Below are positions 27,318 to 39,124 of a DNA stretch of 64,000 bases, in pieces. The DNA is from Phallusia fumigata. Lineage: Eukaryota; Chordata; Ascidiacea; Phlebobranchia; Ascidiidae. The DNA lies in NCBI GenBank assembly GCA_008931825.1, contig QXVZ01008153.1, positions 62,001 to 126,000 on the forward strand, in the 5' to 3' direction. Made by a program: the position numbers and the translations under genes. How positions within the stretch are numbered: the first letter of the stretch is position 1; each line of letters begins with the position of its first letter. Below the pieces are notes generated by a model. That model worked only from the letters and a program-made list of their open reading frames with translations. It searched no databases and was not told where the DNA came from.

Positions 27318-29365
27318 TCTGAATGCTTTTATTTTCTTCACAGAAGAAATTGCACTTTAAATGACCAACAGGTTTCCTCCAATACAAAGTATGACTTCCT
27401 TCAGGGAGTAGTTTTATGTCAGCAGCAGCCCATTGCACTCAAGAGTCATTGGGCAAGTCCTATAATTACCCTAAGAAAATTGTATTGTGTTACATAAGGA
27501 AAGTACAGTATGACTTTAAACTGCTGTTAAGCTTGTGCACAAAATGCACATACAAAAAACAGGACAATAAACATAACAATTTGGTAGTTGTAAAATTACT
27601 AAATATTTAGACACAAAACGAAATTTTGTAAACCTCAACAACAAAACACACACTGAAGGCCCTAAAACTTTGTTTTGTTAGCAGAACATTTTACGTCTTA
27701 AAGACGCGTTAGCGACCATTGTATTTGCCGTACGGTGACAATGCGCGTACAATGAATTCTGAACAAATAGCCTTTACTCTCGCTCAGCGGTTATTCAACA
27801 AAAACTCATTAAAAAACAGTAAACAAACCTTTTTTAGTCACAAAAACTCGAATTAAGCGCCGCTTCTCTACTGATGCGCATAGGACAGCTTTTCGACGAC
27901 TCTGCAAACCACAACATTTACACAAAATACAAAACTTTTCCGTTGTGGTAACACGGTGAAAACTCGCGTACCGAATGAGAACGTTTTAGCTGCAACAGCG
28001 GCACTACAAAAACCTAAAACGCAGATCTTATCAACAGAATTTGATCCACCTCTCGCCCCGGTGTCAATTAAACTGTCTGCGGAACAAAAGGCAGTCGCGT
28101 GGCGTGTACCAAAGAGCGAAAAACGAGCCGTAACTACGCACAGAACATTGTCCGTTGAGTTGACAAGTTCTGCTCATCGAAGGTGCCGATCAAATACACA
28201 ATTCAGGTCAACACGTGCAATTCGATCAGAGAAGCACGTCGCGTCCCGCCTAAAACCGACGTCTTGTTTTTGCTGGGCATTCTTGTGACAGTAGTCATTA
28301 GCAATTATTTGCTCTTTACAGGAAACCGAGCAGCGGCGCTCCGAATGTTTTGCAACGAGCTGCCATGTCTGAACTAACTCTGCAAAGGCTTTGTCTTTTC
28401 GATGGTTTCCTTAGTAATTTTCCCGACGTGAACTTGGTACTTGTAGGCTGATATTACTGAGGGTTGCATTTGAATCCAAATCCAAAACTCACGTTTTGCT
28501 TTGGAAGACAAACTATATATATAGACTGCAGTTCATGTTGTCCCTTTTTTCTTAGCATTCTAAATAAAATAGAAACCGAACCAAATAAATTTCTGGGCAA
28601 AAAACACCCAGCAGGCACATATGACGTAACGTAAGTTTTACTTCATTTTGTGGTCAATTTAACTGCGCGGCTTAGGTCGTTGAGCAAACAATGCTTATTG
28701 GTGATCTGTTTGGAGAAAGGAAAGCTGAAATAAAACCCATCATTACTTTGAACTGTGGGTGACATTTTGCTGATTCATCTGAATTAAGGTGACATCGCCT
28801 TGACGTCATGAAGTGTTGCCACTACAAGAATCCATTTAACACTTCAAGCAACAGGTAGTGAGAAAACAGTTCTTTTCGTTTAAAACTGTAAATTCACCTA
28901 ATCTGCAAATCTGCTTTGTTGTTTGTTAGTTCATTGACGTACGGTTCGCATATTTGTTTCCAAAATCTAATGACATTAGCCACCTGCAAATCATGGCGAA
29001 CAAAAGCATGATTGTTTTGTTCAACAATACTTTTGCTTTGCGATGTCAAGTGCAATCGGGAATCGATTAATTATTTCATAGTTTGTATAATGAATTCATT
29101 GTTAACCTTGAAAAACAACAGTGCAGTATCGCAGGTGGTCCCACTGGTTTCCATTTGTTACACGCTTTTGGTATTAACGAAAAGTTTCCACGTGGGAATA
29201 ACAGGCAGTTTGTTGAATGGTGCAGTGTCGGAAAAATTGGTAAAGCTTCGCACGCTACGCTTATCAGCACCAACCAACAACTTCCTCTCAGCATTCAAGT
29301 AGCCTGTCGACTTTCAGGCAGTAATTCGAATCACAGGTGCACGCGACAATGTCTTGGCAAACTGT
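27318..29365. other. Intergenic region between PRPF19-like and the convertase
   Basis: Both neighbours run on the minus strand, so this holds the 5' flank of the convertase gene and lies past the 3' end of the PRPF19 gene. I see no third gene. A TATATATA palindrome lies near 28511 and a TGACGTCA at 28801. The open frame at 27956-28288 starts with GTG and shows no family features. The 2 kb gap makes a shared operon transcript unlikely. Confidence 0.45.
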
Positions 29366-29371
29366 TTTATT
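29366..29371 (-). promoter_or_regulatory. Poly(A) signal AATAAA for PRPF19
   Basis: AATAAA on the minus strand lies about 155 bases past the TGA of the PRPF19 gene. It is the first canonical hexamer downstream, and would give a short 3' untranslated region. Confidence 0.5.
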
Positions 29372-29526
29372 GGAGTCACGACTACTGACAAAGTGTATCA
29401 CAACTGTACAATTTTTACAATCAAGGGGGAAAAGGCCGCAAACACTAGCGACTTCTTTGTGCGTCTTCCAAAAACTCCCGAGTGACCTGCGCCATACATC
29501 CGGGCCACTTGCTACTACGTCACAGG

Positions 29527-32500
29527 TCACATGATTCCGTAGAACTTGAGCGAGCGGTCCATGGCCGTGGATGCCACGAAGCGCGCGTTTTGGCCGAAAC
29601 GGACGCCGGTCGTCATCGCGCTGTGTTCGGTGAAAGTTTTAAGTTCCTGCCATTGCTTGCAAAGATATATTTTGAGATCTGTTCCAGCCATAGCGAGGTA
29701 AGTTCCGGATTGGTCAAAGGTCAATGACTTAACCTTGGCAACGAAGAAAAGAAAAGTTAATGAAAATAGTTTCGACTTTGTGATGTAATCACATGACGTC
29801 ACCTACACTGTAAAGAGGGTGAAATGTCAAACACAAAACTAAAAATTGTCTAAATTGATGTTAGGCATGGTTATGGCAATATACAACCACACTCGAACCG
29901 ATAAACTTTATTTTGAACGAAAAAAAGACTTAGAATTTTGTGGGTAAGTTTATAGGGTAGGGTGCACATTACTATTTTTAGTTTTACTTCCTATTGCTGA
30001 TCGACACAAAAAATAGAATTTTAGCAATGCTGCCATGTTTCTACCTCGTATCTGTCAGGCATGGTCAATGTCTTGAAGTTCTTGAGTTTCCTAAGATCCC
30101 ACAATTTGACTGATGAGTCATTTGCCGCAGTGGCAAGATAATAACCATTCTCTGAGAATGCGATGTCAGTGATGGAGCCTGTGTGTCCAGGAAAGTTAGC
30201 CACGTTCGTTCGTTCCTACAGAAATGAGAAAGTAATTGTGATTAGCCAGGCTGTTACTCAAGATGAAAAAAATTGCAGTGAGAAAAGTCTGTTGCACAAA
30301 ACTTTGGAAATTTTTATCATAGAAGTTTTGAGCATTGAACAATTTTTGACAAAAACAGGAAAGGTCAATTAATTTGACATCACACTAATTATTGCAAAAA
30401 GTTTTACAATATAATAAACACTAGAAAAAGGATTTGTAAAAGATTTTTATCGAGCACAAAATGCACAATTTACCTTCAAATCCCAAATCTTAATCTGGTT
30501 ATCAACTGTTCCAGTACCGAAAATTAAACCATCCGGATGGAACTGAGCACAAGTGAGAGCTGTAAAATAAAAAAGGATTGGATTTTACTAAACATGAATC
30601 TATCTCACACTAAAACACCATTTTTGTTGTTACTAATTTACATGTAACGCTTACTGTAAAACACTCCTGAGGTATACATATTTTAAACTCACCACTTCCA
30701 ATAGCATCATCAGTGACTTTGCACAGCGTTCTCCCTGTCCTGATATCACTGAATGCCCAATGTTGATCCTCGCTACAACTTAACAGATAGTCACCAAGTG
30801 CATGAAGACTGATGCCTGAAACAAGAAGAAGTCGGTCTATTTGTTTCTAGTTGTTGAACATTATAATCCAATGAGGCATTTAGACTTGGAATTCTTTTAT
30901 GAATGTGGGCTTGTGGTAACTAGCATCTTAAATGAATAAATGAATCAGTTCACAACTTAATTAGTGCACTACAATATGTCCAATGCCCAATGTTATTTAC
31001 ACATGTGCTGTTAAGAAATAAAAGTTTATTAACAAGTTTTTAACCAAGCAGCATTTAAGAAAATTTTACGCGAGTCTAAAACTTAGTTGGTATACAAATA
31101 ACGCTTTCCCCCAAACAAGAGAAACACTGTTTTATGGGTTTTAGGTGTAAAATTAGGGATATAAATACAGAACATAAACATTTAGTGCTACATAAGAGTG
31201 TTATCTAATACTTACCAGTAACCGCCTCCTTATGTGTTTTAATAATTGTTGAGCAGTGACCATTCTGTACCGACCACACCCTCACAGTGGCATCGGGTGA
31301 GCAAGTAAAAGCAATGTCCTGAAAAAAAATTAAAAAAATTCATTTTAGAGTTTGATTTAAATTTGCACAATTTCAACTATTGGCATGACTTTACAAATGA
31401 ATGACCAAATGTTTTTTTATTTTCTATAAATGCTTACATATTTTGGGGAAAAATATTTGGTTGGAGGTAAAGATTTCTTTTGCAATATTTGCATCATGCC
31501 AACCATTACTTTCCATTTTAGAGAAACAACTCGCAATGGTAAAATGTATGTTGCTATTTACCACTAACCACACAATTTGCGTGCAATACATTAAAAAGGT
31601 AAATCCGGTTAAAAAGGAATGTTCCTAACAACTGGACACACTTGCTGCATTCAAGATATATTACATCATATGCATGACAGTAACCAACCTCAGTTGGATG
31701 ATGAATAACACCAGTGACTTTCTTGGTGTGTCCTTTCAATGTGCTGATGACCTGCTCTGTTTCTTTGTCAAACACCACTGCTGTTTTGTCTGCACCACCA
31801 GTGATCACTCTGCCAAGAACATACACAAATCATGTATGATTGGCAAACTGAGGCGTACATACACAGCATGGGGTAACACACACCTAAGTGCATTTTGTAG
31901 GAGCGAAAAAGTCATCAGAGTTACCAAGTGACATGACTAAGCTCACTGGCCTAATAGCTTGACATGTGAATTTCTTACATAGACTTCGAGCAATGCTACC
32001 TACCTGTTTGTGTCCGAAGCACACAAGTCGAGACACAGAATACCAGGGATCGAAGCAGAATGCAATCCTGGATGAGAAGCAACCTAAATAGAAAATACCA
32101 GAATAAATTGGGTGAAAGTTATGGCAATACCAAACACAACTTTGAAAGTTGCCAATTTCTGAAGTGAGGTAAATATGATTTTCGATTGGTATGTCCCACC
32201 TATACAACAGTAAAAAAACTTACTGGTCTGTAGTTTCTGATATCGTCAGCTGCTACCAGGTCATCTGGCATTTTCTTTCCACGTTTCTTTCGCTCAGCAG
32301 TGAGCACACTTGCTTTATCTTGCAGTTTTTGAATCACGTCTTCAGTGAGGCCGACTGGTTCGCCTGGAAACAACATGAAAACAAAGCTTTCAAATACATG
32401 AGACAGAGCTTTTAAATGTTTACGTTTTCTTAAATGTGTGTCTTTACACTATTAACAGGGCACTTTGAAGAAGCATTACATATAACTGTCCGTGAATATA

Positions 32501-35238
32501 ACACACTCAATAAAGGTAGATTTCACTTTCATATGCAATTTTTTCAAGTTTATTACAGATATTTCCTGAGCCTCAGCTACATTTTTCAATCACAGGCAAA
32601 ATTCCACATACCATCATCCTGCTGTTTGTCCACTTGCATTTGCTGGACAGTTGCCTGTGGTTGCGGCAATCCGGACTGTGGTTTTAGTGTGGCCAAAGCT
32701 TCACGAGCAGCAGTCGCTTCTTTTGTCAGACGAGCAATCACCCGACAGGCCGCATCGTGCTGGTACAAAGCATGGGAAAGCTCTGGAAATATTTTGATTT
32801 GAAAAATAGTTTAAACGTTCAGCATAGTCAGACCGTCCTATGTTTTCAGCATTTAGAATCAGCAAATAACCTTGTGGTTGTGGTAGTTAAAGAAAATAAA
32901 TAAAACTGTAAAAAAACACTTAAAATGCATTTCATACAACCACTGCATATTAAACTGCCTGATGTAGACGTGTTAAATGACATTGGAATGTAGTGACAAC
33001 CTTTGTGACATCATTAAGTCTGATGTGAATGTGAGCTTTGTTGCAAAAAAATAAAGTGTGTTTTATCATAGTTACCACAGAGGAAGATTAAATATTACTG
33101 ATTTACTGATGTTTGCCAATACAGGCGTCCACACGGTAAAGGATATAATGGTTAGGTTACGCTTCCCTGCCAAATTCCGCAGGTGAGCGACTTTGGTTCG
33201 ATCAATGTCTTTTGTGAGATCAATGATTCGAAACCAGATGAAAGATGGTTGCACTAATCAGAATGTCATCTTACCAATGTGTGCAAGCATGTGTACTAGT
33301 CAGGCTCATAATTATGATTATTCGCAATCCTATGACACAATGAAACCCATAAAATAAGTTTTACTACATTTAACTCGGCTATGCCCAACATACAGGCCCA
33401 GAATCCAAACGCTCCTTCCAGTCACTGGAGGGTAGCAAATGTGTACAAATTTCTAGAAGCCACTCTGACTAAGGAACGGCAGCATGAATGCAAACCAGAC
33501 TGTTACAGCATGAAGGGTTTTGACAAACAACATTGCTGTGCTGAGTTTGATACAACTGATTTAGATCAATGAAAACTTAATATTCCTGCTTTTCAGTGGT
33601 TATGAAGTTTAACGGCATAATAAGTTTTGTTAATATCTCACTTGTTACATTATCTTTCAAGACAAATTTTTCAAGACAAACCTTGTCTTGTTGTATGCAG
33701 TTGCTGCCTGAGTGTGAATGTTGTCAGCACACAGGCGTCCCACTCATCTTGCAGTGATTTGAGAATAGCTGGAATGCTTGTTGCAGAGGGTGGCTTTGGT
33801 TTTACAATTGGATTTGCCTGACAACAAAAACAAACTAGATAAAAAACTGTTTTGGTACAAAAAAAGCTTGTCATGATTGTAGCACTATTTAAACATTATA
33901 ACTAAAGTGCGATAAAAGTTGCATTTTGTCAAAGTTGTATTTATTGATACAAAAACAAATACATTATTTATCATTTAATGTGATGTATATTTAATGTGAT
34001 GTAATTCAGATTGTTCAACTTTCCACTATAACATAATCTCTCGTATAAAAACCTTATCTTTACAAGCATAAAAAGCAGTAGCATTTCACTGTACAATTTA
34101 ATTGGGAAAATTTGCATTTTAATCTTGCCTTGACATCTATGATTTGATCAGGAGTTAGGGGTTCTCCGTTGGTTGGATCATTGCCATTTTCCTGAATGTA
34201 TTTTTCCAACAGCCTCCGTTCAAAAACACACCCCGAAACAGGCGAGATACAGGGAACTTCTGGCACCTCACCAGAAACTGAAAGAAAAAAACAGTGGTAA
34301 CTGCGGGCAACTCTAAAATACGCAATCTACGCAATCTACGCGATCCACGCAATCTAGCCTAATTCAAAGCAATCCAGCCAAGTTGAATGGATTAGGCACA
34401 CATCTTGGTTTAATTGAACACAATTTGGAATGCCCAAGTTAGGCAGGACAACTTTAAAATACGCAATCTATGCACACCTGGGCATTCCAGATTGCGTTAA
34501 GTTATACCAGGTTTTTTGCCTGAATTGTGTTTGATCAGTCTAGTTTGTACAAAATGTGTGCCTAACCTGAGCGTCATGTTCCTAGACTGAGTGCCTGACC
34601 TGATGAAATTGAACTAAACCAGGCTGTGTGCCTAATCTACTCAAATTGCTTCAAATTAAAACAGATTGCGTAGATTGCGTNCAGGACAACTTTAAAATAC
34701 GCAATCTATGCACACCTGGGCATTCCAGATTGCGTTAAGTTATACCAGGTTTTTTGCCTGAATTGTGTTTGATCAGTCTAGTTTGTACAAAATGTGTGCC
34801 TAACCTGAGCGTCATGTTCCTAGACTGAGTGCCTGACCTGATGAAATTGAACTAAACCAGGCTGTGTGCCTAATCTACTCAAATTGCTTCAAATTAAAAC
34901 AGATTGCGTAGATTGCGTATTTTAGAGTTGCCCGTAACTGCAATACCTGGATTGTTTGGAAATTTTATTGACAATTTGTAGCAAGTATAAACTACCTAAA
35001 TTAAAATTCTTGTTCATGGAATATAAATTTAAAATAACAAATTAAAGGCAAAACAGAAAAGTGCTTATTGATTCCTATGAAACACATGGGTGGATTTGTT
35101 TCTAAATGCAGCACTCGCGTTAAAGATTGTAACAGTTTTCGCTGAACTTTAGCCTTATTTTCATATTACAGTTTCTAAGAACTACTTTAATGATTAACGT
35201 TTCGATTATACAAACTTACTTGAGCAAACGAGAGACAT
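29527..35238 (-). CDS. PRPF19: Pre-mRNA-processing factor 19 (PRP19), U-box E3 ligase and spliceosome factor, complete, 12 exons
   Basis: This is the core subunit of the nuclear Prp19/NTC complex, which stabilises the activated spliceosome and acts as a ubiquitin ligase. Exons, in transcript order: 35220-35238, 34129-34277, 33682-33817, 32612-32782, 32224-32363, 32004-32083, 31689-31809, 31216-31318, 30693-30815, 30474-30559, 30045-30215, 29527-29733. They join in frame to 501 residues (human 504). The first exon encodes only MSLVCS plus one base. The U-box spans about residues 1-68 ([19 protein letters not shown]). The tetramerising coiled coil follows ([30 protein letters not shown]). The C-terminal WD40 propeller begins near residue 215 ([13 protein letters not shown]) and ends [10 protein letters not shown]. 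Borders are GT-AG except intron 2, which appears to use GC. The length, motifs and lack of breaks indicate a working gene. It runs divergently from the TLC array. Confidence 0.97.
33818..34128 (-). other. Probable GC-AG intron (PRPF19 intron 2)
   Basis: The coding frame needs the junction V-K|A-N-P (human V-A-H-P-I-R-P). The exon ends AAG and the intron begins gcaaga; it ends ttgttgtcag. The AG|GCAAG context is the known strong consensus for the rare GC-AG class. No GT nearby keeps the frame and the conserved residues. Confidence 0.75.
34305..34933. mobile_element. Miniature inverted-repeat transposon with 8-base target duplication
   Basis: Perfect terminal inverted repeats of at least 33 bases begin GGGCAACTCTAAAATACG at both ends. 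The flanks gtaactgc at 34297-34304 and 34934-34941 are an exact 8-base target duplication, so the borders are secure. An 8-base duplication fits the hAT, P or Merlin superfamilies; the GGG start does not decide between them. No transposase is encoded. The interior repeats the cgcaatct motif and has further inverted segments. As assembled it is 629 bases, but about 238 of these are probably an artefact around the n at 34681, so the true length would be near 391. Confidence 0.85.
34444..34918. repeat. Exact 237-base duplication around a single n (assembly junction)
   Basis: 34444-34680 and 34682-34918 are the same sequence as far as I can compare by eye, with one n at 34681 between them. The pattern is that of two contig ends that overlap but were not merged, within the inverted-repeat element where assembly is hard. 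A real tandem duplication is the less likely reading. Confidence 0.85.
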
Positions 35239-36743
35239 CACAACTGTCTTTTTACAAGATCGACGCAAGGAAATACAAAATATCAAAGGAAAAGCAGGAA
35301 AATCAAACGCATTCAACACCGGCGTTTTCGGATTTTTTTCGCCAATGTGCCAAAACGAAAATCGGATGAACGAAACGCACAGTTCCTGTAATTTATATTA
35401 TTTCTAATTATTTTCTAAACGACTGTAGGTTTGTCTGAATATTTATCACAAAACATTTACATCTTTACAAATAAAATTCTGCGAACTTATTAATAGCTTC
35501 TTTTGCACCGTACCAGTTTACAAATTATGTCAAAATCATAATGGCTTTACGTGACGTGTTAACGTCGCTGCTTCATGTTTCTGCGTTAAATCTGGTTTAC
35601 ACGTGTTCTCTGAAGCTCGTCGCTGCAGTTGCTCTGCAGTTAACGTTCAAAATCAAAGAGGTTGCTTAGTTTGGTTAAAAAATGTTGGAACATGAACTCG
35701 TAAATCAATAATCACCTCGTGCTCATATAGAGGCTCAAAATCGTTTCAAACGGAAATTACAATTTCGGATGTCCTGCAAAAAAGACATTTCTGTTGCGTT
35801 ATCAATCCACAAAATGTAAAAATTGTGTGAGTGAGAAACCTTTGCCGTAAATAGCTAAAAAGCCATGCATGAGGTTGAGCCGCGCCATCGATAGCATACC
35901 TTCCTGCTTTTTATGCTTGCTTGCGTTTAGACAGAGCGTGCAGAACAGTCTGTTGGTTTGCACTCTAAAATGTATGGGGCGGATGTTAACTTCTATTATT
36001 CGTTCTCCGATTTGGCATTGTATGATACTAATTTAAAGGCTAAGTCTGTTGTTAGTGTGAATTCTTACAGTATATGGTTACATTAAAGCTTTTCACCGTA
36101 GTGTCAAAGAACAAAGAGTAATGATTACAGAGAGGGACTGTAAGTGAATTCATTAACAAAGACCAGAAAAGTGTTGGAGCAAACTATAAGACTTAATGTA
36201 ACGATACATTCTAGTACACGTCGTTTTTTTTGGGCAATTAAGAATCTTAACTAGTTTGGTCCTTATACTGAAAACAGAAGCAAGGCATATTTAGAAGTTT
36301 ATGCGCGCTATGAAAACTGCTTACAGGACCAGCAAAGGATCAAAAAAGTTACTGTTTGTTGGAAATGTATCCAACAAATGTGAAGATACTGAATTAGCAG
36401 AAAAACAAATCTATGCAAAGTATCACCATTTGGGCCCTTTTGGTGGTCGCACTCAGGACAATAGCTTTTTAGGTTAAGACATAGAAATCACATAACTTTC
36501 GACCCCCACCTTGCAGTTTATACTTAAATGAGTTGTAATGGAAGATTGCAGGGAGAAAACAAGACCAGTGCATGTGGAAAAGTTGTTTGTTCGGCACTAA
36601 AGTACTAAAGTTGCCGATGTTGGTGGTATCGTTTGTACATATTTAAGTAAGTTACATAACCGTAAAACAAAGCTTTTAGTGTAAAAGTGTTTCCTTTTTC
36701 TTATATTTTCAGGTTTAATAACAAATAAGGCTTTTAAAACTAC
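35239..36743. other. Divergent intergenic region between PRPF19 and the TLC array
   Basis: This should hold the promoter of PRPF19 (reading left) and the far upstream DNA of the first TLC gene (reading right). I see no open frame with family features, no TATA box at a convincing distance and no RNA gene. The sequence is A/T-rich throughout. Confidence 0.4.
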
Positions 36744-36834
36744 CTAAGTCTGTCTGTTACTGTGGTTCTTCTAGAGTACTTTCACAAACGTATAGGAAAA
36801 CACAGAACGAGGTTTATATGAAGACATTTTAGAT

Positions 36835-36900
36835 CAGGGCCTCCCAAACTTTTTAGTCTGCGACCACTTCTAGTTGATAAATTGTTTTGCCATTTCCGTG
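36835..36900. mobile_element. Possible hAT terminus remnant upstream of the first TLC gene
   Basis: cagggcctcccaaacttttt, followed by ctgcgaccac, resembles the left end of many hAT elements. It interrupts the alignment of this unit's 5' flank with that of the third unit, as an insertion would. I could not find the matching right end, so its extent is unknown. Confidence 0.35.
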
Positions 36901-37274
36901 GCAAGTGTAAGAAAAAGTATAATTTGTGTAAATGTTATTGTAACATTGTTAAACAACTAGTATACTGGCGACCCTAAAAACTTGTCGCGCGATCTCAACA
37001 GAAAGCGGATCAATCTCGTTAATCGACCTTATAGTTTATTTTCGAGCTATAGGCTACCTGTTTCATTTGCAGTTCCGTAGAATCATTTTTTGAGGCAAGA
37101 AAACACCTCAAAACTGATTAAAATTTGCAAAAAGATCGAGTGGATTGGGGGGTTTTATGTTGTATACTTTAAAAACGATTTAAATATTACCTAATCGTAT
37201 CATGTTTTAGCTGGGAGATTTATTTTTGAGGTTTTATGACTATTCATTTTTTAGGTTTTAGGGTTTTAGAAGAA

Positions 37275-38027
37275 ATGGAGCTACTAAATTTCTTCTATTC
37301 TAACTGGATTACTGCCCTTTCCGCGTGTTGCTTTACGGCTTATAGACAGTTTTTGGAAAACCGAACAAGTGTTTCAACTTTTGCTGAAACAAAAAAGCTG
37401 AAAAAATGGAACAATATTCTCGTTTCGTTCACGCACTCAACACTCACCAGCATAGGATGTCTGTATTGTTTCTACCTGGATCCAACGTTGACTTTTGATA
37501 TCGTAAACACATTTTCAAACACCTCGTTCATTGTGGCAAGTTTTTCATTGGGATATTTCATTTACGATTTTACACACTCTCTAATATATCAAAAAATTTC
37601 GGAATCGTGGGAAATTGTTTTGCATCATACAGTTGTCATATCGTTTTTTTGTTTTGCTGTTACAACCCACACGTTTGTTGGTTACGTAATTGTTGCATTA
37701 CTTTTTGAAATCAGTTCCATCTTTTTACATAGTCGAATGTTAATGAAGCTATCTGGCATATCCACCCAAAGTACCGTATATCGCATCAACATTTGGATAA
37801 ATATTGGAACATATGTAATTTTTCGAATTGGTACATTAATTTCCATGATTCGTTTGTTAACTTTAAATCATGAACGTATGACACGACCAATGTTTTGTTA
37901 TGCCGTGTTTGGAATAACTTGCATGACCGTTGTTACCCTTATTCTTTTTGCAAGGTTGTTGCTCGCAGATTGCCACTTCAAGAAGTCAAAGTCTATTGAC
38001 TCACTCCAAGATGCAAAAAAACTGTAA
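37275..38027 (+). CDS. TLC-domain membrane protein, TLCD1/TLCD2-like, array copy A
   Basis: This is a single-exon gene of 250 residues. TLCD1/2 proteins are plasma-membrane TLC-domain proteins that limit long-chain polyunsaturated phospholipids and so influence membrane fluidity; that role is family knowledge, not shown here. The TLC domain (about residues 40-235) shows WNNILVSFTHS, the ASFSLGYFIYD helix, the conserved EIVLHH motif, VGYVIVALLFEISSIFLHSR and IGTYVIFRIG, with about six hydrophobic segments. The tail is basic (DCHFKKSKS). I start at 37275, the ATG matching copies B and C. An upstream in-frame ATG at 37236 adds 13 residues but is separated by acceptor-like tttttag and ttttag tracts that could remove it by (trans-)splicing. 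AATAAA follows 36 bases after the stop. No upstream coding exon was found. Confidence 0.88.
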   Translation: MELLNFFYSNWITALSACCFTAYRQFLENRTSVSTFAETKKLKKWNNILVSFTHSTLTSIGCLYCFYLDPTLTFDIVNTFSNTSFIVASFSLGYFIYDFTHSLIYQKISESWEIVLHHTVVISFFCFAVTTHTFVGYVIVALLFEISSIFLHSRMLMKLSGISTQSTVYRINIWINIGTYVIFRIGTLISMIRLLTLNHERMTRPMFCYAVFGITCMTVVTLILFARLLLADCHFKKSKSIDSLQDAKKL

Positions 38028-38054
38028 AAAATATTTTTTACAAGTTTGCATCTT
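38008..38054 (+). promoter_or_regulatory. Hairpin spanning the stop codon and 3' UTR of TLC copy A
   Basis: The outer arms aagatgcaaa and tttgcatctt flank a perfect palindrome, gtaaaaaatattttttac (38024-38041). The TAA stop lies inside it. The same structure follows copy B (39858-39904) without change, but is degraded after the 3' fragment and absent after copy C. It could act in 3' end formation or stability; function is inference. Confidence 0.45.
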
Positions 38055-38063
38055 GCATATGGG

Positions 38064-38069
38064 AATAAA
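38064..38069 (+). promoter_or_regulatory. Poly(A) signal AATAAA of TLC copy A
   Basis: AATAAA lies 36 bases after the stop of copy A. The same place after copy B reads AAGAAA, so the signal is lost there. Confidence 0.6.
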
Positions 38070-39124
38070 AAAGATTGGTCTTTATATTTCTGCTCTATAA
38101 CTGCTGTTGTGTAACCTCTTTCGTATATTCGGACAGAACAGTTAAACAGCCAATAATTCGTTGACTGGTGTAAGAGTCATAAATAATTGCTGCTGCCGCG
38201 CAAAGAAACGCGGCGACAGTGTAATGAAAATGCTGCAGACTATATGCATCGTAGTTTTTTTTTTCAAAGAAACCAAACAATAATTGTATAGTTCAGGAAG
38301 TCGCATACGGTTTCATTATGCACACTGTTATTTTTATCCCCAGTTTGTGTGTGATGAAAATTGTTGCAATGTGTTCTGTGGTGCGCTGACTACAAACCCT
38401 AAGTCCGACTATTATTGTGGTTCGTCTTGATTACATTGACGCATTACTTTAGTTTCATCGATAACTATAAACACAGAACTAGGAATATACGAAGATATTT
38501 AAATTTATCAAGTGTGTAATCCAGAACAGTGTCTAAACGAACTGGGACTTTTAACTTATGGTCCAGGGACATCACTACATTTTGACGAACGTCGCTTGGA
38601 CGTTTTGCGTTTTTTGTCATTTAGTTTTGGGCCTTGAGGGAAATAGGACATACTCACAGCGTCATGGACCTTCGGTCAATGTAGTGTAATGAGCCTTGCG
38701 ACCAAAAAACAGACATAAAAATGTACAAGGTTAATGACTGCACATATGCCTTGAAGTGTTGTCGAAAAGCTATAGCAATGCGCTGAGCAGGGAAGATACT
38801 GAGCAGGGTGGGAGGCAACACAGTAACAAGTTATCAGGTAGCAGATGTGCGCCGTTAAACGTTTTTTTTCGAAAAAGTTTTCGGCAAAATTCCCCGTAAA
38901 AGCGTCCCCGACAATGACAAACGCACGACTTTAATCTCGAAAAATCTGCTGAGGAAATGCAATCAATCACGTTTCAAACGCTTAGAAAAAATATTAAGTG
39001 CCAAAAGCATATTAAATGGTGGTATGTTACTAAATCGTAGCACACATTCAAACAACTCGATCAAGTGTTACATAACTGTATAATAAAACTTTTTTTCTGA
39101 TGTTTTTTATATGTTTTAATAGAA

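Larger units (their letters stand above)
34278..35219. other. PRPF19 intron 1 containing a transposon and an assembly gap
   Basis: This intron lies between the 19-base first coding exon and the U-box exon, with donor gtaagt and acceptor ttttttctttcag. Two thirds of it is the miniature inverted-repeat element at 34305-34933, whose left end lies only 27 bases from the acceptor. The rest is A/T-rich with nothing recognisable. Confidence 0.75.

Noticed and set aside
27318-27341. Earlier start of the convertase reading frame at 27341
   Set aside because: That codon is GTG. The first ATG after the upstream TAA is at 27317, and it still leaves a plausible signal sequence.
29482-30372. Plus-strand open frames across 29482-29727 and 30163-30372
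   Set aside because: They are antisense shadows of the last PRPF19 exons, whose minus-strand translation is plainly WD40.
37236-37274. N-terminal extension of TLC copy A from the ATG at 37236
   Set aside because: The 13 extra residues have no counterpart in copies B and C, and AG acceptor-like tracts separate this ATG from the conserved start.
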